DNA from: a virus
Reading direction: 5' to 3' (one strand)
IMG/VR virus record: IMGVR_UViG_3300017755_000082
Coordinates: 1-26,539 of that record
Length of the DNA: 26,539 nucleotides
In this document: one piece after another, positions 5,806 through 12,137 of the stretch
Layout: each line of letters opens with the position of its first letter
Position numbering within the stretch: the first letter of the stretch is position 1
Notes under the pieces: generated by a model
What the model was told of the DNA's origin: nothing
Seen by the model: only the letters and a program-made list of their open reading frames with translations
The model's database searches: none
Program-made: the position numbers and the translations under genes

Positions 5806-6075
5806 TTAGTTCTTACCTACTTTTAATGTGGTTATGTTTTCACAGCATGCTCTAGTGATAGCTATGGCTCTGCCTGTTGTGCCATCACTGCAAAAGTCAG
5901 CACTTAAAACTATGCGGTCAGCTTCATCAGTAATTAACCAACCAACTGACACGACAGGCTCAGTCTTTGCAGCCTGGACCTTCTTCAGATCATTCCAACC
6001 TGTTTCAAAGTCACATGGATCATGCCATTTAACTTTGACCAATCTAAATTGATTAAGGTTGAACTTCTTGCTCAT
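5806..6075 (-). CDS. 89-aa hypothetical protein
   Basis: Reading from ATG 6075 (GGGAG 5 nt upstream) gives 89 residues starting MSKKFNLNQFRLVKVKWHDP. The pattern of strands (VVSVGWLITDEADRIVLSADF) followed by a helix suggests a small alpha/beta domain. The middle (VSVGWL.....DRIVLS) recurs in small phage early proteins. A longer reading from 6105 adds ten residues inside the upstream gene but has no RBS. It overlaps the Cro-like gene by 23 bp and is thus the second gene of the leftward operon. No function assigned. Confidence 0.65.
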   Translation of the reverse strand: MSKKFNLNQFRLVKVKWHDPCDFETGWNDLKKVQAAKTEPVVSVGWLITDEADRIVLSADFCSDGTTGRAIAITRACCENITTLKVGKN

Positions 6076-6277
6076 GCAGCTCCCTGTACTTGGCAACAAA
6101 GTCATTAGCAGTTACTGCCTGTTTAGTTTTGTCTTGTATCCGAATCAGTATGTTGAGCTTGGGATAGCGTGTGCCAATACAATAACGCATAGCCGAAGTG
6201 GGGGATTTTAAGCCTAAAAAGGTAGCTAACTCCTTATAGCTCATGTTATTTAGTGTCCGATAATCCTCTAAAAGCAT
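6053..6277 (-). CDS. Cro-like HTH regulator
   Basis: A 74-residue protein that is essentially a single helix-turn-helix domain: LNNMSYKELATFLGLKSPTSAMRYCIGTRYPKLNILIRIQDKT, then AVTANDF. The VTANDF ending after the HTH is typical of phage Cro/CI-type regulators. It is the first gene of the leftward operon (nuclease-like, initiator-like, terminase), is transcribed divergently from the CI-like gene, and is separated from it by the TTTAC/GTAAA array. It probably antagonises the repressor and autoregulates. Lacking any C-terminal oligomerisation domain, it resembles Cro more than CI. Confidence 0.8.
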   Translation of the reverse strand: MLLEDYRTLNNMSYKELATFLGLKSPTSAMRYCIGTRYPKLNILIRIQDKTKQAVTANDFVAKYRELHEQEVQP

Positions 6278-6377
6278 AATAGAATCAACGCTAGTGTAGC
6301 TTTTACTGTCTGTAAATAGAACGGTTTACTACATTTCGTAAACATGATAGTTTTTCCATTAGGGATACATAATAACT
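6278..6377. promoter_or_regulatory. divergent lysis/lysogeny control region with operator array
   Basis: This 100-bp divergent gap holds four half-sites in alternating orientation: TTTAC 6302-6306, GTAAA 6312-6316, TTTAC 6325-6329, GTAAA 6338-6342. The last pair is extended to GTTTAC/GTAAAC. A possible leftward promoter is TTTACG (complement of 6336-6341) with TATTTA 18 bp on, inside the array. No good -35/-10 pair is seen for the rightward gene. The arrangement fits operators shared by CI-like and Cro-like proteins. Confidence 0.7.
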
Positions 6378-6989
6378 ATGAATACAGATACTGGCACACC
6401 ATTTGACGGCAATATGATTGTCAAAAATGTTCTACACCGTTATCAAATATCACAAACAGACTTGTGTCAAAAACTTGGCTACAGTCGTGAAGCCTTTAGC
6501 AAAGTTGTTAATGGACATAGAGCTTTGTCAGTTGTTAAGGCTAAAGAAATTGCTTTGGCGTATGATTTAGATTGGCGTAGCTTTTATGAAACGCCAGCTG
6601 ATCGTTTTGTACCAGCTACTGCGTGCATAGATGCACTTTATGTACGCAAATTAAAACAAACTTGGATGATAAAGTGTCCTAAAGAATGGCACAATAACTC
6701 AGTATTTTATGCAATTTGTAATAAAGGTTTTGAGTATGACGAATACTGTTATGTCATTACTAAGAAAACCATACCGTTTGATGACAAAAAACAAGTTAAC
6801 GCTTGGACATTGTTTACCTTAAAAGATGGTAGTCAACTAATTGGTCATGCTGATGGTTATGCTGATCCACAAGGTAAAATGATTCGGTTTTATAATTGTG
6901 AAACTAAAGCCATGATGACTTTAGCAACTAAAAAAATTCTGACTATGCAAAAAGGCAGAGCTTTATTGTCACCAACAGACAACAAATAA
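6378..6989 (+). CDS. CI-like phage repressor, XRE-type HTH
   Basis: A 203-residue protein. The N-terminal XRE HTH (VKNVLHRYQISQTDLCQKLGYSREAFSKVVNGHRALSVVKAKEIALAYDLD, about residues 15-66) includes the usual VVNGHR turn. The C-terminal half (residues 75-200) has strands and a GHADGYADPQG loop near the position of the LexA/S24 fold, but I see no clear Ser-Lys catalytic pair. It may therefore be a non-cleavable repressor induced another way. Transcription is divergent from the Cro-like gene. The RBS is weak or distant (AGGGAT 12-13 nt before ATG), consistent with low expression. Confidence 0.78.
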   Translation: MNTDTGTPFDGNMIVKNVLHRYQISQTDLCQKLGYSREAFSKVVNGHRALSVVKAKEIALAYDLDWRSFYETPADRFVPATACIDALYVRKLKQTWMIKCPKEWHNNSVFYAICNKGFEYDEYCYVITKKTIPFDDKKQVNAWTLFTLKDGSQLIGHADGYADPQGKMIRFYNCETKAMMTLATKKILTMQKGRALLSPTDNK

Positions 6990-7137
6990 ACTCACCGATT
7001 CTCAACTATTTTCTATGTATGTTCTATACATATAAAAGAACTAATATTTAGTAGTTATATTTTTTTCACGAAATGGGTTTTTTTTTATTTACAAAGTAGC
7101 TTTTTTGTTTATTTTTTATATCAACAAAGATAGAAAA
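6990..7137 (+). promoter_or_regulatory. intergenic control region before the recombination operon
   Basis: About 148 bp, AT-rich. It holds a 7-bp inverted repeat TATGTAT-N5-ATACATA (7014-7032), which could be an operator or part of a promoter (TATAAA at 7031-7036). A weak AACTA/TAGTT hairpin followed by ATATTTTTTT (7039-7064) could act as a poor terminator for the repressor gene. A second T-rich run lies at 7079-7090. No gene fits here; the in-frame upstream TTG at 7105 is not a convincing start. Confidence 0.45.
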
Positions 7138-8076
7138 ATGAACGCACAAATTAGTACAGACTTTAAACAATTAATTGACTCACCAAATGCAGAATTATTT
7201 GGCACATGGAACTTCGATCATCACTCAGCATCACAGCTGAACTTGCCAGAAGGTAATTGGGCATGGAAATACTTTTGTTGCAGTCAAGAAGATAGACGCA
7301 AATTTAAATTTACTGCTAAGCCAAGACTTGGTGTAGCAGTCGGTGGTGCAATAGCTTTAATGTATGCTGACATCATCTGGACTTACAATTCAGAAAAAAT
7401 AGAAAACACTAAAATAACTTTTAAAGATTACTTACGAGTTGTTGATGAAGATTTAGCTGCTTACGAGCCTATGTTTGATGACAAAGAAGAAGCTCAACAT
7501 GCATACCATAAAACGATTGCTCACAAGATGGCTCACCAATTACATAAAGGTATTAAAAGCCTGGCATTACAAGGTGTAGTCGAGTCAGAAGCTAATCGGT
7601 ATTACAATGTCGGCACAGAGATTGACCTGTTAGGTCGAACTGACCTAGAAAACGATACCTGTGTAGTAGAGATCAAGACTTTACCACCAAGACGTGGCAA
7701 ACTTAAAAAGGATGGCACTTACGGTTTCAGTACGCAATCTATTAAAGAACCAAAGATAGATGCAGCTCGACAAATTGCATTGTATTGGGCAGCAACAGGC
7801 AAAAAACCGTTCCTGGTGTATGCCAATGAAAACGAATATACGATATTTGATCCTAGCAATTCAGACTTACTGACTAAAGCTGCCATGAGAGATCACCTCA
7901 AGTTCTATAAGTCCAAAGCTAAACTGCGTGAGAACTTACTCATACAAGCAGATGGCAACATCAATAAACTATTGAGTTTGGTAAGCCCTGATTGGGAGCA
8001 TCCGTTCTATTGGGATATTGGTGATGAATTTGTAGAACAAGCAAAGATTGATTTTAACAAAGCAATGGAAGGATAG
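7138..8076 (+). CDS. PD-(D/E)XK recombination exonuclease (RecE/Cas4-like)
   Basis: 312 residues from ATG 7138. It carries the full PD-(D/E)XK signature: GRTDL (Asp169), then VVEIKT (Glu178, Lys180), and the downstream RQIALYWAATG giving the QxxxY motif (Gln212, Tyr216) of RecB/Cas4-like exonucleases. The upstream helices (HKTIAHKMAHQLHKG) supply the conserved His/Gln region. Such enzymes resect double-strand ends to give ssDNA for the annealing protein next door. The gene lies 1 bp before that gene, whose RBS is inside its last codons. It would act in phage recombination, and perhaps in concatemer formation or repair. Confidence 0.85.
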   Translation: MNAQISTDFKQLIDSPNAELFGTWNFDHHSASQLNLPEGNWAWKYFCCSQEDRRKFKFTAKPRLGVAVGGAIALMYADIIWTYNSEKIENTKITFKDYLRVVDEDLAAYEPMFDDKEEAQHAYHKTIAHKMAHQLHKGIKSLALQGVVESEANRYYNVGTEIDLLGRTDLENDTCVVEIKTLPPRRGKLKKDGTYGFSTQSIKEPKIDAARQIALYWAATGKKPFLVYANENEYTIFDPSNSDLLTKAAMRDHLKFYKSKAKLRENLLIQADGNINKLLSLVSPDWEHPFYWDIGDEFVEQAKIDFNKAMEG

Positions 8077-8077
8077 T

Positions 8078-8686
8078 ATGACTACCAAGAAAAAAGAAAT
8101 CGTTTGGGATAATCTTAGTAAGATTGATTGCAACGAACACACCGAGAAAAAAGGTAACTTAACTTACCTGTCTTGGGCATGGGCATGGGGTATGATGATG
8201 CAAAACTACCCTGATGCAACTTATAAATTTAAAGAGTGGGAAGGTTATGATGTCTTGTATTACAAGAATGGCACAGCTGCCGTGTCTTGTGAGATGACCG
8301 TAAACAATACTACTCATACGATGTGGCTAGCTGTCATGGACCATAAGAACCAAGCAGTAGTTAATCCAACAGCTACACAAATATCTAATACCAAAATGAG
8401 ATGCCTGGTAAAAGCCATGGCCATGTTTGGGTTAGGTCATTACATCTACGCTAGTGAAGATGTACCTGAAGATTTATCCGTATCGGATGAAGAACGGCAA
8501 GCAGAACTTATTAAGTTAATGAGTGGTGCTAGTCAGGTTGCTAAATTAAAGGCAGTTATAACGCAGCAATCTAAGTGGGTAAAATCCATGGAAACTAAGA
8601 ACCCTGAGATCTTTCATAAAGTTCACGAGGTTTATTCTTTAAAAACACAAGAACTGTCAGAAGGAAAAATAGCAAATGGCAAATGA
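8078..8686 (+). CDS. Sak/DUF1071-type single-strand annealing protein
   Basis: 202 residues from ATG 8078, with GGAAGGA just upstream. The core matches the DUF1071/Sak group of Rad52-like annealing proteins: NLTYLSWAWAWGMMMQNYPDATYKF, then ...TMWLAVMDHKNQAVVNPTATQISNTKMRCLVKAMAMFGLGHYIY. The Rad52-like fold sits in the first 130 residues; the remainder is a charged helical tail. It anneals complementary strands exposed by the exonuclease encoded upstream. Order exonuclease - annealing protein - SSB is a common phage recombination operon. Confidence 0.9.
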   Translation: MTTKKKEIVWDNLSKIDCNEHTEKKGNLTYLSWAWAWGMMMQNYPDATYKFKEWEGYDVLYYKNGTAAVSCEMTVNNTTHTMWLAVMDHKNQAVVNPTATQISNTKMRCLVKAMAMFGLGHYIYASEDVPEDLSVSDEERQAELIKLMSGASQVAKLKAVITQQSKWVKSMETKNPEIFHKVHEVYSLKTQELSEGKIANGK

Positions 8687-8933
8687 AAAAGTAGCAACAA
8701 TTAAGTTGTACCCAGCAGATCCATCTAAATATAAATCTAATCCACCAGCCTATACAGGACCAGCAACGGTGAATGGAGATCAAAACTTTAGAGCTTCTGC
8801 CTGGAAACAAGAAGATAAAAGTGGCAACACACACTTGTCTGTATCAGTACAGGCAAAGATGGAGTCAACAGCACCATCAGGTGGTTATCAAAAAAATGAT
8901 CTAGAAGAACTAGATGACAAGATTCCTTTTTAA
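8676..8933 (+). CDS. small SSB-like protein with acidic C-terminal tip
   Basis: An 85-residue basic-to-neutral protein whose last residues are DLEELDDKIPF. This is the acidic plus IPF tip by which bacterial single-stranded DNA-binding proteins recruit partners. The body (YPADPSKYKSNPPAYTGPATVNG, then FRASAWKQEDKSGNTHLSVSVQ) has the strand pattern of a short OB-like domain, but is far shorter than normal SSB. It overlaps the annealing gene by 11 bp, as expected for a partner. Binding to ssDNA and to the exonuclease or annealing protein is inferred. Confidence 0.75.
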   Translation: MANEKVATIKLYPADPSKYKSNPPAYTGPATVNGDQNFRASAWKQEDKSGNTHLSVSVQAKMESTAPSGGYQKNDLEELDDKIPF

Positions 8934-8948
8934 TTGATCAAGGATAGT

Positions 8949-8991
8949 CTAACTCACACTCCCCCCATTAACGATTCTCAGTGTGGGTTAG
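8949..8991 (+). other. 12-bp stem, 19-nt loop hairpin after the SSB-like gene
   Basis: CTAACTCACACT (8949-8960) pairs with AGTGTGGGTTAG (8980-8991), all twelve positions including one G-T wobble. The 19-nt loop begins CCCCCC. The sequence after it is GCAAAAAATAATTT, so the U-run of an intrinsic terminator is missing. It could be an mRNA stability element, a protein-binding site or a ssDNA structure. Confidence 0.65.
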
Positions 8992-9022
8992 GCAAAAAAT
9001 AATTTAACTAAGGATAAAAAAA

Positions 9023-9292
9023 ATGCCAAAAGAAAACAAATCAAGGGATGATCTTTTAATAGAAAATCACGATTTAAAAAAATTATACAAAAGATTAGCA
9101 CATAAATATTGTCAAGATATGGGTGAAGGATATTACGAAACTATCAATTTTGATAAAACAATAATTTTTCATAGTTTAAATTATGGTGTTGTATCTGTAT
9201 CTATGAATGACACATGGTTAGAAACCGATCAATCAGTTCATGGCAAATACACTACTGATAATTTAAATAAAGCATACGAAAAATCTTTTTAA
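9023..9292 (+). CDS. 89-aa hypothetical protein
   Basis: An 89-residue, charged protein. The N-terminal helix (DDLLIENHDLKKLYKRLAHKYCQ) has a heptad-like pattern, followed by strands (TIIFHSLNYGVVSVSMND). A good RBS (AAGGA, 10 nt before ATG) supports it. No family recognised. It is the first gene after the 8949-8991 hairpin, with a 16-bp gap to the next gene, so it belongs to the same operon. Confidence 0.6.
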   Translation: MPKENKSRDDLLIENHDLKKLYKRLAHKYCQDMGEGYYETINFDKTIIFHSLNYGVVSVSMNDTWLETDQSVHGKYTTDNLNKAYEKSF

Positions 9293-9308
9293 AAAAAGCA
9301 GATTAAAA

Positions 9309-9596
9309 ATGGAAATATTAAAAGAAGCAGAAAAAATATTTAAACAACGGCACAATCAGTATGGTGATTTTGTACCAAGATTTAAAAAGACCGCAGCTCT
9401 GTACGCAGCTTTACTTGGTATCAAGGTCGTAGGCTCAACCATCTGCAAACTAATTATATTAGAAAAACTAAGTAGGTCAGGACACACATACATAAAAGAT
9501 AACTGGCTAGACATTATTAACTATTCATTGATGGGAGAGATTTTACAAAAGCTCGAAGATCAAGAGAAGAAGCAAAAGGTACAACCAATAAAATGA
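9309..9596 (+). CDS. DUF6378-like (MazG/nucleotide-associated-like) protein
   Basis: 95 residues. It matches a family I recall as DUF6378: EAEKIFKQRHNQYGDFVPRFKKTAALYAALLG at the start and DNWLDIINYSLMGEILQKL at the end. The second part, with its DxxxDIxNY pattern in a helix, recalls the acidic metal-binding helices of MazG-like and nucleotide-associated domains. A nucleotide-handling role is inferred, not proven. The RBS is weak. The stop overlaps the start of the LexA-like gene (ATGA), so translation is coupled. Confidence 0.7.
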   Translation: MEILKEAEKIFKQRHNQYGDFVPRFKKTAALYAALLGIKVVGSTICKLIILEKLSRSGHTYIKDNWLDIINYSLMGEILQKLEDQEKKQKVQPIK

Positions 9597-9796
9597 CACT
9601 AAACCAAGTTAAAGTTTTAGAATTTATTAAGAAGTTTATAGCTAACAATAGCTATTCACCAAGCTATGAAGAAATAGCTTTGCACATGAATTGGAAGGCT
9701 CGTAGTCAGGTGCATAACGTCATCAGGCAATTAGAAAAACGTAAGTACATAACGTATCTACCTAACCACTCAAGATCGGTTGTTATCAATGAGTAA
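9593..9796 (+). CDS. LexA-type winged HTH without a peptidase domain
   Basis: 67 residues that correspond to the LexA DNA-binding domain alone: TLNQVKVLEFIKKFIANN, then YSPSYEEIALHMNWKARSQVHNVIRQLEKRKYI and a wing ending NHSRSVVI. Full LexA adds a self-cleaving peptidase domain, which is absent. It could bind a LexA-like (SOS) operator without being cleaved on DNA damage, or simply regulate phage genes. It overlaps the preceding gene by 4 bp and the next by 8 bp. Confidence 0.82.
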   Translation: MTLNQVKVLEFIKKFIANNSYSPSYEEIALHMNWKARSQVHNVIRQLEKRKYITYLPNHSRSVVINE

Positions 9797-10142
9797 CAGT
9801 AACCCTGAACAATTTGAAATCAAATCTAACAGACGGCCAGGTAAACGTAAACCGTTTTACCACGACAATCAAAAAACTTATGTTGAGATAGAAGTTGATC
9901 CTAAAACTGGACAAGTAAGAGTAGTTAATTTTTGGCCAACAACAAAAGAAGGTACTGTGTTGTATTCAATGTTAATTGAGTGCGGCTATGATCTATCATC
10001 AATACTAAGCTCGTGGCCTGATCCGATGGATGGGTTGGCGGTATTAAAGACAAGGTGCTTGCGTAGAGGTGATGGCTCACCGATCACTCTGCGTGGAGCT
10101 GTGATCGATCATTTAAATAAAGATCCATATTTAGAAAAGTAA
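9789..10142 (+). CDS. 117-aa hypothetical protein
   Basis: 117 residues from the ATG at 9789, which overlaps the LexA-like gene's stop by 8 bp. A TTG at 9780 would add three residues. It has strands (YVEIEVDPKTGQVRVVNFWP) and helical parts rich in acidic, polar and hydrophobic residues, but no motif that I recognise. The stop codon is followed at once by the GTG start of the next gene, so they share a message. Confidence 0.6.
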   Translation: MSNSNPEQFEIKSNRRPGKRKPFYHDNQKTYVEIEVDPKTGQVRVVNFWPTTKEGTVLYSMLIECGYDLSSILSSWPDPMDGLAVLKTRCLRRGDGSPITLRGAVIDHLNKDPYLEK

Positions 10143-10454
10143 GTGGAGAACCTAAAGGTCCATCTACAATGTGACTTGTGTCACCATAGATTTAATCCAT
10201 TTAAACGTCATACAAAGTTTACCTGGGAATACGACTATCGAGGTATAGAACGTGTATTTTGCCAAACTTGCTCAAAAAAAGAAGCTCTGAGAGCTACGAG
10301 GATTAACGAAAAGAGGGCAGCTGATACTACAGCATACCCTCAAAACAGCCAAATTAGAGTGAAATCTGCTGTGAAAAAGCAGCAGCCAAACTTTGTGAGA
10401 TCTGCTGCTTATCCTCAACAGTATCAAGTGAGTGTCCGTAAACAGAAGCAGTAA
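10143..10454 (+). CDS. zinc-finger protein, 3' end antisense to integrase
   Basis: 103 residues from a GTG (10143) directly after the upstream TAA. The N-terminal CxxC pair (LQCDLCHHRF) and a second pair (FCQTCSKKEAL) suggest a small zinc-binding domain. The C-terminal part is basic and low-complexity with two related units beginning TAYPQNSQ and AAYPQQYQ. The last 101 bp run antisense to the 3' end of the integrase gene. Function unknown; it closes the rightward operon. Confidence 0.65.
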   Translation: MENLKVHLQCDLCHHRFNPFKRHTKFTWEYDYRGIERVFCQTCSKKEALRATRINEKRAADTTAYPQNSQIRVKSAVKKQQPNFVRSAAYPQQYQVSVRKQKQ

Positions 10455-11484
10455 AGCCAAAGTCTTTGTGTCCTAAGATAGTAGGTATTTGTTTAAAGTC
10501 TAAACCTAGCTGCACTTGTCGTTTCAACAACATACTAGCATAGAAGTGTCTAAACGAATGCAATCCAACCCAGCCTGTAATACCTAGTTTAGTTTTTAAC
10601 TTATCTAAACTTTGAGATATTTGATTGTGTGGAAGTGGGTTACATAATCTTGTATGTAAGACTAAGTCTTTAGGATTGTGCTTGCCTTTGTTAGCTTCTT
10701 GCCAGGCAAACAATGCATCAGCTAGCTGTGGCACTAACGGCACTTCTCGTCTAGCATTATTGTTTTTCAAACGATAGCTAACTACATTGTTTTCATCAGC
10801 TTTAGATCTAACCCAGATTTGATTTGATGAATACTTAACATTTTCCCATTTCAAACCACGGATCTCCGATGGTCTTAGTCCAGTAGTTATAGCAATTAGA
10901 ATGTACATAGCTAAGTAGCCATCAGCCTGGTTAAGCAATAGTTTAACATCAGCTTGATCTGGTATTGGTCGTTCAATCACACGGTGTTTTGTTTCTATGC
11001 TTTTCTCAAACTCATACAAAGCAATCCTGTTCTTAAAGTTATGTGTCTTTTCAGATTTCTTAGCTGCTTCTTTTAGCCTGGTAACTGACCGATCAATAGC
11101 ATCATCACTATACTTAAATGCTTTTAGTTCTTTCTCAGCAGCTTCCATGTCAACCACATTGACTTGTTTGATTTTCATATTCCACAGCTTAGTTTTTTCC
11201 CATCGAGCTAAGACTATTTTAATCTGTCGGTAAGTTGAATCTTCTACCTTACCTTCACGACTAGCAATCAGATCTTGTATTGATTTACCAACAGTAGGGC
11301 TTTCAGTTTCTATAACTGCCTGGTCAATGTTTTTGTTAATGTCATTGGCAGCTTGCGTAGATAATAGTTTAGCTAATCCTGTACCATGTTTGACAGTTGA
11401 CCACGATTGGGTTTTGTTAGTTCTTGGATCTCTTACACGATAGTATAAGACACCAGCCTTGTGTATTTTTTGAGCTTCAATCAT
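10354..11484 (-). CDS. int: tyrosine-family site-specific integrase
   Basis: 376 residues. Domains: N-terminal arm-binding region (about 1-60), core-binding SAM-like helices (about 65-160), catalytic domain (about 170-376). Catalytic residues seen: Arg204 in TTGLRPSEIRG, His309 and Arg312 in LHSFRHFYAS, His339 in LGHKDF, and Tyr349 in ASVYGHS, the nucleophile. The ATG overlaps the upstream 34-aa gene as TAATG, and translation is probably coupled to the two small genes before it. It would recombine attP with the host site; the adjoining 11801-12208 region carries a tRNA-Cys and repeated boxes, fitting an attachment site. The 3' end overlaps the convergent zinc-finger gene. Confidence 0.95.
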   Translation of the reverse strand: MIEAQKIHKAGVLYYRVRDPRTNKTQSWSTVKHGTGLAKLLSTQAANDINKNIDQAVIETESPTVGKSIQDLIASREGKVEDSTYRQIKIVLARWEKTKLWNMKIKQVNVVDMEAAEKELKAFKYSDDAIDRSVTRLKEAAKKSEKTHNFKNRIALYEFEKSIETKHRVIERPIPDQADVKLLLNQADGYLAMYILIAITTGLRPSEIRGLKWENVKYSSNQIWVRSKADENNVVSYRLKNNNARREVPLVPQLADALFAWQEANKGKHNPKDLVLHTRLCNPLPHNQISQSLDKLKTKLGITGWVGLHSFRHFYASMLLKRQVQLGLDFKQIPTILGHKDFGFTASVYGHSLDTVEDKQQISQSLAAAFSQQISL

Positions 11485-11588
11485 TATAGATCTCCAAATT
11501 CTTTGTTAAACATTATAAAATAAAGTACCACAACCCCACAGCCAAGGATGGCTGTGAGAGTTATAAAAGTCCACATTAAGATTTCCAT
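11484..11588 (-). CDS. 34-aa membrane microprotein coupled to integrase
   Basis: 34 residues with a single hydrophobic stretch (LMWTFITLTAILGCGVVVLYFIM) and a short charged end (NKEFGDL). Its TAATG stop/start overlaps tie it to the integrase downstream and to the 70-aa gene upstream. A one-pass membrane peptide, orientation unknown. It is real in the sense of consistent overlaps on both sides; function unknown. Confidence 0.6.
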   Translation of the reverse strand: MEILMWTFITLTAILGCGVVVLYFIMFNKEFGDL

Positions 11589-11800
11589 TATATGTTTTTT
11601 ATTTTTTTTAAGTCGTAACCAATACTATTAAAAAGCTCGATAACTTGAATTTTATCATCGTTACTTAATGATAAGGCTTCTTGATACCAATTATTTTTTT
11701 CTTCAATAGTTGCAAAACCAAGACACTCATTCAGCATCATGCCTTTGTGCAAACCTTTATTAAAATTATCAATCTTAATTTCTTTATAATTATCGTTCAT
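11588..11800 (-). CDS. 70-aa acidic hypothetical protein in the integrase operon
   Basis: From the ATG at 11800 (AGGA 7 nt upstream) the protein has 70 residues, mostly helical and acidic (EEKNNWYQEALSLSNDDKIQVIELFNSIGYDL). A longer in-frame ATG at 11881 would run through the palindrome at 11829-11846 and lacks an RBS. An excisionase or integrase-regulating role is conceivable from position alone, but there is no HTH or basic wing to support it. Its stop overlaps the 34-aa gene as TAATG. Confidence 0.65.
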   Translation of the reverse strand: MNDNYKEIKIDNFNKGLHKGMMLNECLGFATIEEKNNWYQEALSLSNDDKIQVIELFNSIGYDLKKIKNI

Positions 11801-11844
11801 ATTACTTTCCTTTTTTCCTATGTTAAAATGTAGCTTATTTGCTA

Positions 11845-11906
11845 CAGTCCTTAACGTAATACCTAAGTGGGAATATGTCAATACTAGTACCTGGTACAGT
11901 ACTTTT
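11845..11906 (+). repeat. copy C of the CAGTCCTT / AGTACCT box element
   Basis: CAGTCCTTAACG at 11845-11856 and AGTACCTG at 11886-11893, spaced 41 bp. The boxes are followed by the palindrome GTACCTGGTAC (11887-11897) and AGTACTTTT (11898-11906). The order and approximate spacing match copies A (3313) and B (12004). It lies directly upstream of the integrase operon promoter region. Confidence 0.55.
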
Positions 11907-12003
11907 GGTGTATTTTTTGTTAGTATTTATGGGGTTTTTTAGGGAAATTTATTTTGGGTGGGATATTAAAATTTGTTACTTTTTAAGGATCTCTGTAGAT
12001 TTG

Positions 12004-12132
12004 CAGTCCTTTTTGATTCGTTGCTACAACTCAAATACTAATAAGAAGTACCTCAACTAGTACTAAAGTAGTACCTCGATTATTATTGAAAGTGCCAAAG
12101 TGGGAATGTATAAGAAGTACTTTAGAGGTACT
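12004..12132 (+). repeat. copy B of the box element plus inverted box
   Basis: CAGTCCTT at 12004-12011, AGTACCTC at 12047-12054, AGTAC at 12059-12063, AGTACCTCGA at 12070-12079, and the reverse-complement box GAGGTACT at 12125-12132. AGTAGTACCTC (12067-12077) pairs as an 11-bp inverted repeat with 12125-12135. ACCTCGATTA at 12073-12082 recurs at 12205-12214, just after the tRNA acceptor stem. Confidence 0.6.
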
Positions 12133-12137
12133 ACTAT

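Larger units (their letters stand above)
11801..12137. promoter_or_regulatory. gene-free putative attP and control region of int
   Basis: Between the integrase operon and tRNA-Cys. It contains a TGTAGC-N6-GCTACA palindrome (11829-11846), CAGTCCTT boxes (11845, 12004), AGTACCT boxes (11886, 12047, 12070, reversed 12126), and a CCWAAGTGGGAAT direct repeat (11862-11874, 12095-12107). ATAAGAAGTAC occurs twice (12041, 12110). Such clustered short repeats next to int are typical of attP arms, but the core is not proven. A 61-codon reading frame here is not convincing as a gene. Confidence 0.6.

Noticed and set aside
8934-9022. Intrinsic terminator after the SSB-like gene
   Set aside because: The 12-bp stem is strong but is followed by an A-rich, not a T-rich, tract, so I list it only as a hairpin.
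11875-12060. 61-codon plus-strand frame in the integrase/tRNA gap
   Set aside because: It has no RBS, is hydrophobic with unusual composition, and runs through the repeated AGTACC boxes; better read as part of the control/attachment region.
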